64,000 bases of DNA from Phragmites australis (lineage: Eukaryota; Streptophyta; Magnoliopsida; Poales; Poaceae), in contig NC_084923.1 in the NCBI RefSeq assembly GCF_958298935.1, positions 26,884,501 to 26,948,500 of the forward strand, written 5' to 3'. This document shows positions 1 to 13,002 of the stretch, piece after piece (position 1 is the first letter of the stretch; each line of letters opens with the position of its first letter). A program made the translations under genes and the position numbers. Under the pieces are notes generated by a model that worked only from the letters and a program-made list of their open reading frames with translations, was not told the origin of the DNA and did no database searches.

Positions 1-350
1 ATCTGCTCCAAATCATCGATGTTGGTGTCGGCCAACATTTCCTCTAGATCATCATCGGCCAACATATCTCTGGCAGGCGGCATACCGATGTATTCATTGA
101 CCGGCATATCAGTGCACATGTCTTCGTCTTCTCTTTCAATGTATTGCCCTTCCTGTATGATCTCAGCTTCACCGTGCTCAATCCAACGGGTATAGCCAGG
201 CATAAAGCCCCTTGGCATCAAGTGGGAATGTATCTGCTGGGTGGTGGACAACTGCTTCTTGTTCTCGCAATAAATGCATGGACAACACATGTATTGAGAC
301 TGTGATTTGACTTGTACTCTGCGCTCACACAACTCGCATCGTACATCCAT
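1..350 (-). CDS. CACTA (En/Spm-like) transposase, N-terminal part, runs off window
   Basis: The minus strand is open from an ATG at 348-350 to the window edge (116 codons). The N-terminus is Cys-rich (C5, C8, then C22, C23, C25, C28), followed at residues 45-61 by MPRGFMPGYTRWIEHGE. This matches the transposase-associated domain at the N-terminus of plant CACTA TNP2-type transposases. An acidic stretch with several methionines follows. The ATG lies directly after a good splice acceptor (TTGTAG), and a donor-like GAG/GTAATTT near 426 suggests an untranslated leader exon at about 427-505. The catalytic part lies outside the window. No stop or frameshift is seen in the visible part. The element is cut off near 505-515, where copia sequence begins. 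Confidence 0.8.
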   Translation of the reverse strand, partial: MDVRCELCERRVQVKSQSQYMCCPCIYCENKKQLSTTQQIHSHLMPRGFMPGYTRWIEHGEAEIIQEGQYIEREDEDMCTDMPVNEYIGMPPARDMLADDDLEEMLADTNIDDLEQ

Positions 351-514
351 CTACAATTATATCATTATTGTAAATTCAAATTCAAAATATCTACAAGATT
401 TTGCGATCAACAACAAATAAATTACCTCGCATCTCCTACCGGCAATTGGCCTGGGTTGGGGGATTCACCTTTTGTATGCTTTCGCGTCTGCTTCCGATGA
501 GGTAAAAGGAAACC

Positions 515-1300
515 GGTAAGTGAGGTTTATAGTGATAGTGCTATTAACAGACTTGAGTTTGATCATTTGAGCAAAAAGAATATGTCTAAAATGATCAAGC
601 TCATGACCACCACGGAAGACTTAGATGATAGCCTTGAGAGGCAAGAGAAATTCCTCGTTGGAAAAATTGAGGAACTCAAAGCCTTATGTGAAATTTAAAA
701 AACTTCAAGAATCCCATAATTCTTTATATAATCTTAATGAGAATCTTAAAGTTAAGGTATTTCTTTGCTTGATAAATTAGATGCTATGCCTCTAGTGGAT
801 TTAGAAATGAAATGTTCTAATTGTAATGTTTTAGCTAAGGACAAATCTACTATTTCTCTTATTGATGATGCTTATGCTACTAACTCTAATTCTTGTATAG
901 TATCTTTGGAGAAAGAAAATGTTGAGCTAGGAGCATGAAATTAGATCATGTCCTTACAAGAAGGAAGAACTTTGCAAGTCATCAAGTGAGAGGCAAACCA
1001 GCAACAAGCAAAACAAGAAGCAAGACAAGAGGAAGAAAAGATCTTGTGGAAGTAAAAATCGACTTTGCTACAATTGCTAGGCAAAGGGACATGTTGGTAA
1101 AAATTATCTCAAGGGTAACATTCTAAGCCTAACTTATTCAATAATGATCAATATTTGTCTAGGAAGGTTAAGAGTGGTACTTGTATTGCTAAGGTGATTA
1201 GTTCATCTCATGTTAATGTAAGGGTCATTTGGGTGCCTAAGTCTCTCGTGACTAATCTTAAAAGAACCAACACGGTTTGGGTACCACAAAGTTCTTAATT
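515..1300 (+). pseudogene. Ty1/copia (SIRE-like) gag remnant
   Basis: Broken reading frames on the plus strand give a Lys/Glu-rich coiled-coil region (for example from 560, SKKNMSKMIKL) and then, near 1060-1110, a decayed zinc knuckle. Its first cysteines are present (CYNC), but it has an in-frame TAG straight after them and the last Cys has become Tyr (AKGHVGKNY). The tail from about 1230 reads IWVPKSLVTNLKRTNTVWVPQ, cut by a stop; this is typical of the gag end of large grass SIRE/Maximus copia elements. Several frameshifts lie between 690 and 780. No protease, integrase or reverse transcriptase follows. The 5' LTR is missing: upstream sequence switches to the CACTA leader at about 505-515. 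Confidence 0.7.
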
Positions 1301-4279
1301 TGCTAAATAGGTACTTGGAGATTCATTGAAGACTTGACTCACTTGAAAAGAATTTTGTTGCTAATCTCATATCAAGTTTTCTTTCAAATCGTATTTCTTA
1401 TCATTTGTGGAAAAAGCACCAAGTATGAAGATTATTAATCTAACATCAAGAACCAATGACATATCGATAATAAGTACCTACTTTGAAATATATAGCCTCC
1501 TTAACCTTGTGTAAGTTAGTCATTCATACTTGTTTTGTCATTGTGAACACTCAAAGTTGGCTAGGTAGTTTTTGCTTAAATATCTACATTATTATAAAGT
1601 GATGCGTTTAATAATGCTCTCTAGAGCAAAGTCTTATAAGAGATGCAGGCAATGAATACTTGGTGGTGGTCATCAAGAAAATATCAAGAAAAGATCAAGG
1701 CTCATGAAAAACCCAAGCATCTTAGCTTTTTGGATAATTCAGATATTCCGAATTGAATCCAGAGGCTCCAGTCTTTATTAACTGGACATTCCATGCTAAA
1801 TTTGGAAGCTCCGAAATATGCAGAAAGTTGGAGGTATATTGAGATGAAGAGAAGAGTTAAAACTGAACCTCCACTACAAGTGCCTCGTTCAATAGCTCAT
1901 CAAGAATCCAAAAGATTATCCCATGAATGATGTTCAAGGAGACATTTAAAAGAAGGATGATAATTGTTAAAATCTCTAGTGACAATTTTTTTTGTCTTTG
2001 TGAGCTATATAAGGTAAAAGAAATACTAGAGGATTTTTAGACTTGGTGATGCTATGGAAGATGAACTTAATCTACATGATTTTATGGTTGTAAATTCATT
2101 CTTGACATAAGTATTTCCTTTGTAAATTCATTTTATGCCTTAACTTAAAATATAGGTAAACTCCTTTAGATTCTTGAATGAACTATGTGTATGTTACAAG
2201 TAACTCAAGCACTTGGATGCACATATTTAGGGGGAGCTCATCCTGTGTTTTGTGCTTTGAGACTAATATTTCTTTAAGCAAAATTTGTGTTTAGTCTCTT
2301 TGTGAAATGAATATCCTCAAGGATGTCAATGAGAATTGGTATTGGAGACTTGGCTATTTATTTTAAGAGCTATCTAATTGTTTAAAGAGTCGAGTTATAT
2401 GAAAATATAATTACTATCTATCCAATATCATTCTATGAAGGTAACATTCTATCACAATGCCTTAAATTCATATTCTTGTTCATTATATTAGATTTTTGTT
2501 CTACATAATTTTCTGGAAAGTTTTAGAAGTCAGAAGTTTCAGGTCAAGCCAGAGTATCCAAGTGTTCCTAAACTCGGAGGTTTTGGGTGAGGCCGGAATT
2601 TCTGAGTGCTCCAGAACTCGGAAGTTCCGGGTTGTATCCGAAAATTCTAAATTTTAGAAGTTTCTAGCTCTTTGCATGGGTAGGTTTTGTATCTATGCTT
2701 GTTTTAGAGTTTATGCTTATCCTAGGATGTGTAGATGTGATTGCAATCTTATAATGTCTCTATTTCATATTCGTACATGTCTTGTTTGCTTGATAAATGT
2801 GCTATAATTTATTTGTAGTGCTCTAGTTTCTCTTGGCGACTAGTATGTGTAAGTCATATAACTAGGATATGTATGATCCATTATAGACTCATTTGTTGAT
2901 TGTGTGGTTTTAGAGCCTTATTTTTATTTTATCTATTTTATTGAATTCTATTTTGGCTCTTTTAGAGAAATGAATGGAATATCATATTATGAAGGAGTAT
3001 TATGCTTTGTGCATTTCAAAAACCTATAAAATATGAATATTTGAGCAATACAACTTAGAATTGATATCATTGCTTATCTAGTATCTATGTTGTATGTCAA
3101 GTTCATAGAAAGCTCAATTTTGCAAGAATCCATTAATTAATCCATATTTGATCTTAAATTGAAACTTGAGATTCTTAGTATTTCTAGTGATCTTTTAATC
3201 TCAAGGTTTTAATTTGAATCTTTATCGCATTCCGATAAAATCAACTATGATTTTTATGTGCTTATTTGTGTTAGTTGATTTTGTGAAGAATGACTTTGAA
3301 GCATAGTGCTTTTTTCCTAAACCTTCTTCACATGCTTCTTTGAAAGAAACTTGATCTATAACTTATTCAATTACCATATGATATTTTCATATACCATTGT
3401 TTTCCTACAATTAGTAGTAATACAAGTAGTAATCATTGTTGATCATATTTGTTTTAATTTTTGCTTCCAAGTAATTTTCTTCTGTGTGAAAGAATTTATT
3501 TAACTCCCCTGATAGGAAAAATGGTTTCTTCAAGAAAATTTTCTTTTCGGTGTTTATGGAAGCTTGCTATCTCAATGCTGGTATCTTTCTCCATATACTT
3601 GCTTGAGATATGTTTTTGAGCATATTTAGAACTTCTTTATGTCTCTATATGCTAAATCTTTATTTAGTTCATTTGTTGAACTTTGTGAATGATCATTTGT
3701 TGATCTTTTGGTCTTAGATGTAATTTGGACATCATTATTGGTATTTTGTCTTTTATTTGGTATTTTTAAGTCTAATATACTATTTTTGTCTAAATTATAT
3801 CTTTATCGGATCTTAAAAGTGATGAGCATGCTTGTTTGACATCAATGTTAATATCTATAGCATGTTTGCCTTCTTTGATCCAACATATAGAGTAAGCCTC
3901 CTTCAAGTGTTTTTAATGGATAAAAGGTGTATAATGTTTTTATTTATTTTTAATTGGTATATATTTTCCAATTGGTATCTATTTCATATGCATCACATAT
4001 TGAAGAGTTTACTCTATATGGTGGGTTTTGCTAACCTCTTTGGATCTAATGAGTTTGGGGACTAAATTGTACATAAATGAGTTTTAGGTATAATGGAGAT
4101 GCATTGGAAGCTTGGGTTAATCATAATGAAGGTTCTTCCAAATGGAATATCATTTTAATTGGATTTTTATGAAGAAGGTCACTATTTCAATTGGTATTTA
4201 TAAAGAACATCGTCTTCTTCAACTTCAATTGTAATCAAAAGGAAGGATCCTATCAAAGTAATGGCAAGTAAAGACAAAC

Positions 4280-4364
4280 AAGTTACCGAGATTAATAAGT
4301 TACCGAGATGAATAAGTTACCGAGATGAATAAGTTACCGAGATGAATAAATCACCAAGATCAAG
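4280..4364. repeat. 17-bp tandem repeat, 4 copies plus a degenerate fifth
   Basis: AAGTTACCGAGATGAAT is repeated at 4280, 4297, 4314 and 4331 with one mismatch in the first copy. A diverged copy follows at 4348-4364. It lies inside the non-coding copia interior. Confidence 0.9.
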
Positions 4365-5642
4365 TAACTTGTTCTGAATCTATACAATCTACACAAGTTT
4401 CAATATTGCATCATAGCATGAAAACGACTTGCGAAAATGTGTTTTCCTTGTAAGTGCTTAAAAACCTCTTTATTACAAATATGAGAAATTTGAAGTAGCA
4501 TATATTTATGGAAACTTTATAATCATATTTATAATTCATTCAATCCCAAATATGCAAAAGAATCCATATCAAATGCTTGAGTTGCTCCTATATGCAATAT
4601 TGATGAAATTCATAAAATCTTTTGCTTAAGGTTTTTAGTCCGGTTTGTTTGGCCTTATTAAACATGTATGCTTATGACATGTTGATACTTTGTGCTAAAT
4701 GAAATATTCGTTATAATGTCAACTATTTTGCTATGTTCAATTTTGTGCATAATCTCGGACCCCTGCTTGACTTGTCTTCAAATTGAATTTGTTTCAATTG
4801 GTATCTATTACAATTGGTATTTCCTTCAATTGGTATCTTTTTTAATTCTCTTTTGGAATCTCTTTAAACCCCTTTGACCTATTGTATAACCTATTCTCCT
4901 CACATAGTTCATAAATGGATAAATGTATTTGGTTCAACTCCAATTATGAGAAATACACATATCATGTGGAGCTCATACTATACATGGCCTTACACTAGAT
5001 TTCAATGATTCTTTTTGTGGGATAGAGATAATGTGCTTCAAAGAGCATTTCCTTTTGACAATCGAAAGATTTTTGGAAATTTCTCTTTTAGCAAGTCCTT
5101 CATGATTCTTGTGAATTTGACGTCAATTGGGGGAGAATTCGTTTTGATGATTCCATCTTGGCATTGATATCAATTGGAGGAGAATTTGGACTAGATATTA
5201 CATTTTGTAAGAGGATTTTGCTTATGGGGGAGATTTTGTAATAGATGGTTTGTTTTAAAAAAGGGGGATGTCAATTGGGGAGTTTTGCTTTGCATGAGCA
5301 TATTCATCTTCATACATACTTTATCATGCATGCTTTATGTATAAAGGAAACTCCAACAAAATTTTAGATGGATAATATATGTAATGATATTCTAGATTCA
5401 TTCATACATGCATACATTATGGGGGAGTTTACTATATACATAGTGATTTTTACTAACATCAAAACCTTTGTGGTGTTTGATGCTAGTAAAGCTAGTTTTG
5501 GCAACCTCAAATGTCTTTGTGATGTTTGATGTTTCTAAAACTTATTCTTTGTATATATTCATCTTCGGATTAAATGTATACTTAGAACTTTAAATTTTAT
5601 CAAATATAACCATCTAGTGAGATCGTCATCAACTATCAAAAT

Positions 5643-5650
5643 AGGGGAGA
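5643..5650 (+). promoter_or_regulatory. Polypurine tract of the copia element
   Basis: AGGGGAGA directly precedes the LTR start (TGAGAATGC at 5652). This is the usual plus-strand priming site and fixes the element orientation as plus. Confidence 0.7.
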
Positions 5651-7904
5651 TTGAGAATGCATTTAGCCTCTATGTGTGGTTCTGGTAATTAATAACAATA
5701 CCTGTGGACTAACAATGGTGTTGAGTTTGTTAGTAGGTTGTTCCATAGATGATACATGGAAGAGAGATATACATCAAGATGAATAAGCTCTTTGTAATGC
5801 TTGGGTAAGTTAATGATAATACCTATGGACTAATAATTTTGTTAGAATTGTTATTAGGTTATTCTATAGGAGATGCATAAATGATGAAGCATGAATTCAT
5901 TGAGAATTGCCATAAGTTCAAATAATTGCATCAAAGTCATTAAGATCTTGTCATGCCCGGTTTTTTAGAAGAATCACCAGGTGCAATCCATATGTATGCC
6001 AAGATCAGTTTCATCATACATGTGGTGACATATAAGTGATATACAATTCTATATCAAACAAACAACTTTATTCTAATAAATACCAGAGTTTATTCAGTAG
6101 CAGAAGAACACAAGAGGACTCCTATGGATCTTTTTAGGCACACCATAGGCAATTGACTGGGGGCAACGCGACCCAGGATGCTCTGTCTCCAATCAACGAT
6201 CTTGAGCTTACATGACCTACTTGTAGTCTTCTCCAACTGAGCATCATTTATTATTAGAAACAACAAGTGTGAGTACACATCATACTCCACAAGTGTAGGA
6301 AAGTATAACATGAGAGCTAGAGTCAAGAAAAGGTTAGACATTGGTTTACTACACTAAACAACCTTAATTTATCATTCCAAGAAATAGACATCCTATTTAC
6401 TTAAGTGTGAAGACACAACTTAAGCAAGATGAACAGCTCATCAGATTCCATCCGACAACCAAACTCATATCCCATATCCGGTTACCAAAACTCACCAGGT
6501 AATCCCATTACCTGGCTACCCGACCATCCATACCAGAACCCTGATCCCAACTAATCAAGAAGAAATTCAAGCCCGCTCTTGACCGTGAGCACAATTGATC
6601 GATCAGTTATAGACTCTGCAAAGTTTGCACACTTTACCCATGAGTCGTGATCAACTCTTTTGCCGGTACCCGTCGGTATCTTACACACTTCTGAGATGTG
6701 CACCAAGAGATCACTACAAGGCCGTTACAAAGCTCCCGCTGTCCTCTAAGCACCCACTGAAATTTCACCACTAACAGATGATTACATCACTGTAGAAGCC
6801 CACTGTTGTGGCACTCAACCATCCACTGGTGCCCACAGAACCGAAGGGGCGGCTAATTAATTGGCCAGGTCGTACCCATAGAGACCTCGTGGTTGCGCTA
6901 TTTAGCCTGGTTACATGTTCAAGAACCGGTCCTTAAGATCCCACATAGGAACATACACATTCCCACCATGCGGCACAACACATATGCCTTCTTGCACCAT
7001 TCTCAAACCAACCATCATGTTAGGATCCCTATACCATATTGCTACAAAATACCATACCCGGTTCATGTTGCATAACATTAGTCAAGTTTATCTCATAACC
7101 CAACCATGACATCAACTAGCATATGTACCCTTTATTCCCAAGACTCATCAACAGCGACAAGGAAAATGATACAAATACTACTAAACCCTAATCATGGGAT
7201 TCCAAATTAGACAAGAATGCATGAAGGATAAACAACTAACATAAATTCCTAAAATATGTGCAAGATGTTCAAGGACACTTGTCTAGCTACTGCTCAGTTA
7301 TCTTCGTAAGCTTGGTCTTGGCACATCTTGAAGTCTCGACCTTGTAGCTCATCGAATCTCTAGAAACACCATATTCTACTCACAAGATCTACTAACAAAA
7401 GAGATAGAACAGAATAACTAAGAAACAATACACCAAATAGAGACAACACCTCATAAAAACACTATGGCTGGATACGGTACGCTTTTAGAAGAATTTGGGC
7501 ATAAGAACCGCTCAAATCAGAGTTCAGACGGAGGACAACAGGTTCTCGGAAGATTAAATTAGGGTTGAAAGGAGCCAGAATATTCCCTGAAAATATTCTA
7601 CAAATTATTTGTCAAAGGAAAACCCTAACTATGGCTATGGCATGTGTCGGTGTATTCGGAACCAGGGGTCCCTAAGTCCCGAGACCAGGCCGGCCATCCG
7701 CCACATGTCACCATCCCGCAAGGTCCACCCTGCAAGATAAGAAGAAGCTAAGTCCCGGGAGAAGGTGCTCGGGGCCGCCGCCTCTGGTTCCCGAGCACCC
7801 CAGTTCCCCGATGATCCGCAGAGCCCAAATACCGGGAAGGAAGTGCTCGGAAAGGTTTCTCACTTACCCCCGAGTACTGTAGTCCCCCGATGATCCAAAA
7901 CAAG

Positions 7905-8341
7905 TGCTCGGGAGAGAGTGCTCAGGGCTGCACGTGGCAGCCCCCGAGGACTCGGTTCCCCGAAGGTCTCGCCCAAGTGCTCGGGAGAGAGTGCTCGGGG
8001 CTGCACGTGGCAGCCCCCGAGGACTCGGTTCCCCGAAGGTCTCGCCCAAGTGCTCGGGAGAGAGTGCTCGGGGCTGCACGTGGCAGCCCCCGAGGACTCG
8101 GTTCCCCGAAGGTCTCGCCCAAGTGCTCGGGAGAGAGTGCTCGGGGCTGCACGTGGCAGCCCCCGAGGACTCGGTTCCCCGAAGGTCTCGCCCAAGTGCT
8201 CGGGAGAGAGTGCTCGGGGCTGCACGTGGCAGCCCCCGAGGACTCGGTTCCCCGAAGGTCTCGCCCAAGTGCTCGGGAGAGAGTGCTCGGGGCTGCACGT
8301 GGCAGCCCCCGAGGATTCGGTTCCCCGAAGGTTCGCGCAAG
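7905..8341. repeat. Six tandem copies of a 73-bp GC-rich repeat in the LTR U3
   Basis: Units start at 7905, 7978, 8051, 8124, 8197 and 8270; the last is 72 bp. The unit contains CACGTG, the inverted pair GGGGCTGCACGTGGCAGCCCC and three CTCGG elements. Because 73 is not a multiple of three and the unit lacks stops, long overlapping ORFs arise in all frames of both strands; they are artefacts of the repeat. Confidence 0.95.
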
Positions 8342-8823
8342 ATCGTCTGACGACCCAAGGGGTCCCATCGTCGGGGTGTTAGCCAGTCAAAGGCCCAATG
8401 CCGCATTTAATAGGCACGCGCGGCCTGACATCCTGACATCCTGACATTCTCAGCTGCCCACGCCCCAGTGTCAGACCCTGCCATGCACTGGCAGGGGGGC
8501 GTGGGTCCATTAAATGCACGGGTCCCGTCCCGTTTCATCCGGGTGCCTCGGGATAACGTTGCCAGAATCGAAGCGCTCCGCCTGCCACCCTGCCCTGGTA
8601 GAAGAACAAGACAGGGTGGGCGCACCGGGCACCTCTGAGGCTGCCCGGTGGGCCCCCTCACTGGCGCCGGAGGACATCCACGGTGGCGGATGGTCGGATG
8701 CGCGCCGCATTTTTCCACCGCCCCTGTCACTTCGCCAAGATGGAATGATGACGCCTTTCTCCGTGGCGCCTTGGCACTCGTACCCCCTCTTTCCCATTCA
8801 GGATATGTTGAGGTCGGCGCACT

Positions 8824-8830
8824 TATAAAA
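8824..8830 (+). promoter_or_regulatory. TATA box of the Tat-like solo LTR
   Basis: TATAAAA lies about 480 bp downstream of the repeat array in a GC-rich context, followed by a purine-rich leader. This suits an LTR core promoter. Confidence 0.6.
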
Positions 8831-11800
8831 GGAAAGGATGGAGAACACGTAAAGGGGGGAAGAAGGAAGCTCTCTGGAGACACAGACCGAAGAACAAGGC
8901 AAAAAAGCCCGACAACGCCCACGATCGAACCAGCTCAAGCCGAGCTAGAACACGAGAGCCTCAAGCTCTCTGCAAAAACAGCTCTCCCCTGTAACCAGAT
9001 ACATCCTTGAAGAATTCCCTTCAAGGATAGATATAGCACTCACACAGGAGTAGGGTGTTACGCCTCCGTGCGGTCCGAACCTGTCTAAACCCCGGTGCAC
9101 CCATTTTTCTCGCACTAGGACGATCTTCTCCCACCGGCCACTGTATTTGTTTCCGTTCCCGTTTATTTCCCAAACAAGCTCGTTCAGGATCATCCCCCCG
9201 GCCGAATCTCTAAAAAGGGGTCTCTCGGGATCCCTGCGACATGAGTTCATCCTCCGACAGCATGACATTGGGAGAGAAAAGAATGAAGGGATCGGTGCAT
9301 GCGACGATGGTAAGGTGATGGCATGCCGGAATTTTAGGGTCTTGTCGGATAGGACACAAAAAGGATGTACGATCAAGATGGTATGTGAGATCTTATTAAA
9401 CCCTAACTGACAATTGGAACAGAGTGGAACAAGGCAATGACCGGTGACGGAGGACATGAGCGACAGTGGTGGCGGTCACTGACGTCGATGTCGGGCTGTA
9501 GTGAGTTTCAACAAATTGAGGAGAGCATGGTGTAGAATGCGAGAAGGCAAGCTCGGTTTTATGGTTGGTCTTGGTAGAGGAGTTTTGAGGTACTGGTAAA
9601 ACAATGATGAACGTTCCCAAGTTCAGTGGTGGCTGCGCATAGACACAGCGAAGAAGATGCTCACATTCCCAAAGATAGATTATGAATTCAAGGAAAGCAC
9701 TTGAACACAAAGCTTCAAGTGTATAAGGAAGGGTGGAGGTTTGGAAAGAAATTCACCTTAAAAGGAGATCGATTGGTTGAAACTTTTGGTAAAATTGTGC
9801 AATGACATTGGAAGTTGGGATTGCGTTCTTGGTGGCATCGTTGTAGATCCCAGGGAATCCTCATAGAACATGTGATGTAACACACCGTGACGCAGTTAGT
9901 GTAGCAAAAGCACTTCTGGATTGACCAGAACGTGAATGAATTCTAGGTGCACGTGCCAAACACACCCAGATAAGGGGGCAGCGATGCAGCGACCACAACA
10001 TCGTCGGGGAACGTGGCTGACGTTCTAGGTTCGCAGAACATGTGCGGCATCTGGCAGCAGGGATTGCAACGTCGATAACAGGAGCTCTGTTGCAGCTATG
10101 GAAAAACCAATTTGGTATAATATACAGACTAGTAGAGGCACGTCTCGGCCAAAGGACTCATGGATTGGAGTGCTAGATTGCCGGGGAACGCGATCTGAAC
10201 CTGCGCTGCACGTGCAAAATTCCAGACTGGGGTAGCGGCATGACGATCATGATTCCTATCGCTTCAGGCTCTAATGGCCAAATGGTTTGGTGAGGGAATG
10301 TGGTTCATCCAGGGGCACGAGTTGGTCAAAGGTCATAGCAATCCGATCTATGATCGGCCGGGGAACGCCGATGCCAATCAGCGGCTGCGCGGCTGTCCAT
10401 GACAACGATGACCGTAGTGGCGTAGATCGAGCTTTGGCTGGGCTCGGGGTTTGGTTAGGGATCACAAATGGCTTCCATACATGGGAAACTAGGAGGGAAA
10501 TGGACTGGCCTAGGTCCTCACCTTACTGCGATGATCGGTGATGAAGAATTCACGGAGGCAACGATGGCGATGGCATGTGGCTCTGGCGCCACGACGGTGC
10601 AGTCTAGAGAGCAAGGGTACAGAGGGGATCCTCGGCCGTGTTGATGAGACACTGTAGCGCAAAGAAATCATCGATGGTGGTGAGGCGACGGGGTAGCTCC
10701 TCCATAGATGATGACTTGTCAACACGGCGACGAACGGCGGTGTCGGCGGCGCATGGGCAAGGCTGAAGCTGTGGATATGATTTGGGAGGAATGGGAAGGG
10801 TCAAGGGATGGTGTGGAGCTCTTATTGATAACCTGGGTGTGGCTGGCCACGAAATGGGAAGGGGAAATGGTCGAAGGTGGAAGATGAAACGGACTGGGTG
10901 GAAGATGAAACAGATGGTTCTGTTCAAGGATCATAACTTCGCCATTACAACTCCAAATTGTACTTTTCAGACTCTATCGTGTATTACTCAAAAAGATCTA
11001 CAACTTCGGTATTCATTGGAATTTCTGGAAACGCCATCTTAATATCCAAAATCGCGTCACAAGAAAAACTGTTTGAACTCTGGCTACTTTGTGCAACACT
11101 GATTTCGGGGGCCATAACTCCTAGCTCTATTATCCAAATAGGGACTTCCATAGGTGCAAATCAAAGCTCTTGACGAGACCTATAAATTTGGTATGGTCAA
11201 GATTTTCATTTAAGGCTATATTGAACTCCCAAACTGCGTGATAAGATGAGGTTGACGACGAGGAGTAACTGGCAGCCGGCTTCAATTGCCATTATGGCTA
11301 TTAAAGCGACGGTTTCCACTCTGAATTGCTAGGAACTGAAAGAGGATGGAGTGACCACTGATTTTGCTTACTTGATGGATGTCCAAGCGTTTTGATTGAG
11401 CACTTACTCGAGCTTAGTTGATCGGTCATGGCTGCCATACGAAGGGACGATATCGATTGGAGGTGGATGCAAATGATAAGGTACATGCACATGGAAGCGA
11501 GCTAGTTTGGCTAGCTTTAGCACACATGTGGGCCGACTTGCTAGCAACCAATGTGATGCAAGGTTGATGGCATGTTGCTGGTTTGGAGCCAAAGGCTAGA
11601 GAGTAAAACATTGAGGAAAGGTAGTGCACACTGGGTTGGATCAAAAGGATGCAAGATGAGATTGACCATGGAGGATTTTTGGATAATATTGGGAAAATGC
11701 AACAAGGATTTATCCAACCTTGAAATTTTTAACCTATTCTAATATTTTATAAATACATTTTTCATCACACAAAACAAATTATTTTTAAACTCTAAATAAA

Positions 11801-12994
11801 ATTTTGGAAAACCTTTCAAATTTTAGGAAAATGTTATTTTATTGTTTTAAAATGCTCACAACCCAAAATATGAATTTTGGGGTGTGAAAGATCTTAGTGA
11901 TGCTTATAAGAGGAAACAAAAACTCATAGAAGATTGGCGATAAACGTGAATGCTAAGTTACTTGTGAGGATCAAATAACTAAAGGTATGCCATTATCAAT
12001 AGAGTTTTATATACTAACTCATATAATTTGTGCTTGAGAGTGAGTTGGGATTAGGATCCATAAGAAGGCATAAGTTGAATTGAAATCATATATGCCAAGA
12101 ATGAAGAACAAGAGTAGACTCTATATATGATAAAGTGAATTCTTTGAGGATGTCGAATAAAAAGTGGTTTTTCTATGCAATACAGTGAAGGGCAAACTAG
12201 ACTCAGCTACGATGGATCATCCGTGGTGAAGGGCAAGAAAATAGCTTGGCACCGAAGGACCAAGGGGTGGTAAAGAATGAGTGAATGCTTTGCGCCAATA
12301 CTGTGAGAGGCCATGGGAAGCTACGGGTGATTTGCATCAATCATATGAAGAATTAAGAAGAAATGGAGTGAAGATGATATAAAAGGTTGTAACCCTCTAA
12401 GTTTGAAGGAAAGGAGCGGTACTTGAAGGTATTCAAAGGCACAATGTGATTCAAACATATTTTATCTTTGAAATTGAGTATAGGTATGCCGCACTATTAA
12501 GAGGGATGCAACATACAGCTATTTGTCGTGGCTCGGTGCTCGAGAGTTTCTAATTAACCCAAAGTGAGAGTTTGCTTTAGGAATCCGGTGCGGAAAGTGT
12601 GGAAATATCCAAATTAGCTTTTGGAGTATTCCTAGTTTGATCCTATGTGTTTGAGATCATGATTTCAGTTGGGATGTGGAGCCCTCTGATTAGGCTTTCT
12701 GTGGAGTCCAAAATCGTCAAAATCATACATAGGGATCAAAAGTTATCGCCATTTTCAGATGGTCAGCTATGCTAAACTCGGATATTCCAGGTTGACCCGG
12801 ATACTCCGGACTGGCCGGAGTCTCCGGGTTTAGGTCCAAGCCGACTGGTCTATTAGGGCCTAAGTAATTCACCCGGATACTTTGGGTTGACCCGTAAACT
12901 CCAGGTTCTGGTAGTTGTCAGGAACCTCTTAGTTGTACTCCAGCTAGGGTTCTCGGTTACGCATTCAAGTGCCAACTCGGATACTCCGATTCAA

Positions 12995-13002
12995 TATAAA
13001 AA
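12995..13002 (+). promoter_or_regulatory. TATA box of the copia 3' LTR
   Basis: TATAAAAA follows the CGGATACTCCG repeats of the U3. Confidence 0.5.

Larger units (their letters stand above)
1301..5651 (+). mobile_element. Non-coding internal region of a gag-only copia element
   Basis: Over 4 kb of AT-rich sequence lies between the gag remnant and the polypurine tract with no recognisable pol domain in any frame. Near 1740-1800 and 2520-2660 it has short GGAAGTTCCGG-type repeats that resemble those in the U3 of the LTR at 12780-12990. The part from about 5120 holds several polypurine-like blocks (GGGGGAG...) and phrases such as GGTGTTTGATGCTAGTAAAG, typical of the spacer upstream of the 3' LTR in SIRE-lineage elements. 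The region looks like a non-autonomous derivative that depended on proteins supplied in trans. Heavy decay of a once-coding pol is less likely, because no pol motif survives. Confidence 0.5.
7645..9259 (+). mobile_element. Tat-lineage-type gypsy solo LTR, 1615 bp
   Basis: It begins TGTCGGTGTATTCGG and ends CCTCCGACA, flanked by the perfect 5-bp duplication GCATG (7640-7644 and 9260-9264). There is no internal domain on either side, so it is a solo LTR. It sits inside the Tekay-like LTR and is therefore younger. The start TGTCGGTGTAT...GGGGTCCC is common to Tat-lineage gypsy LTRs of grasses. Its U3 contains the 73-bp repeats and a TATA box at 8824. Confidence 0.88.
5949..11889 (-). mobile_element. 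Tekay/Del-like gypsy solo LTR (4.3 kb without its own insertion)
   Basis: A single LTR with TG start (TGTCATGCCCGG) and a slightly decayed end (GGTGTGAAA, expected ...ACA) is flanked by the 5-bp duplication GATCT (5944-5948 and 11890-11894). No gag, pol, primer site or second LTR is present, so it is a solo LTR left by recombination. It is the same family as the solo LTR at 58547-62565: long near-identical blocks such as GGGGGCCATAACTCCT (11108) and AAAGATCTACAA (10991) recur at 61811 and 61694. The sense strand is inferred to be minus, because the related element at 33893 carries its genes on minus when its LTR reads TGTAA...CCCAGTTTT on plus. Apparent ORFs inside are not genes. Confidence 0.85.

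Noticed and set aside
4280..4364. CRISPR-like array
   Set aside because: The copies are directly contiguous without spacers, and the DNA is plant nuclear.
7860..8444. Long overlapping ORFs on both strands (about 120-184 codons)
   Set aside because: They follow from the stop-free 73-bp tandem repeat, whose length rotates the frame; no protein family resembles them.
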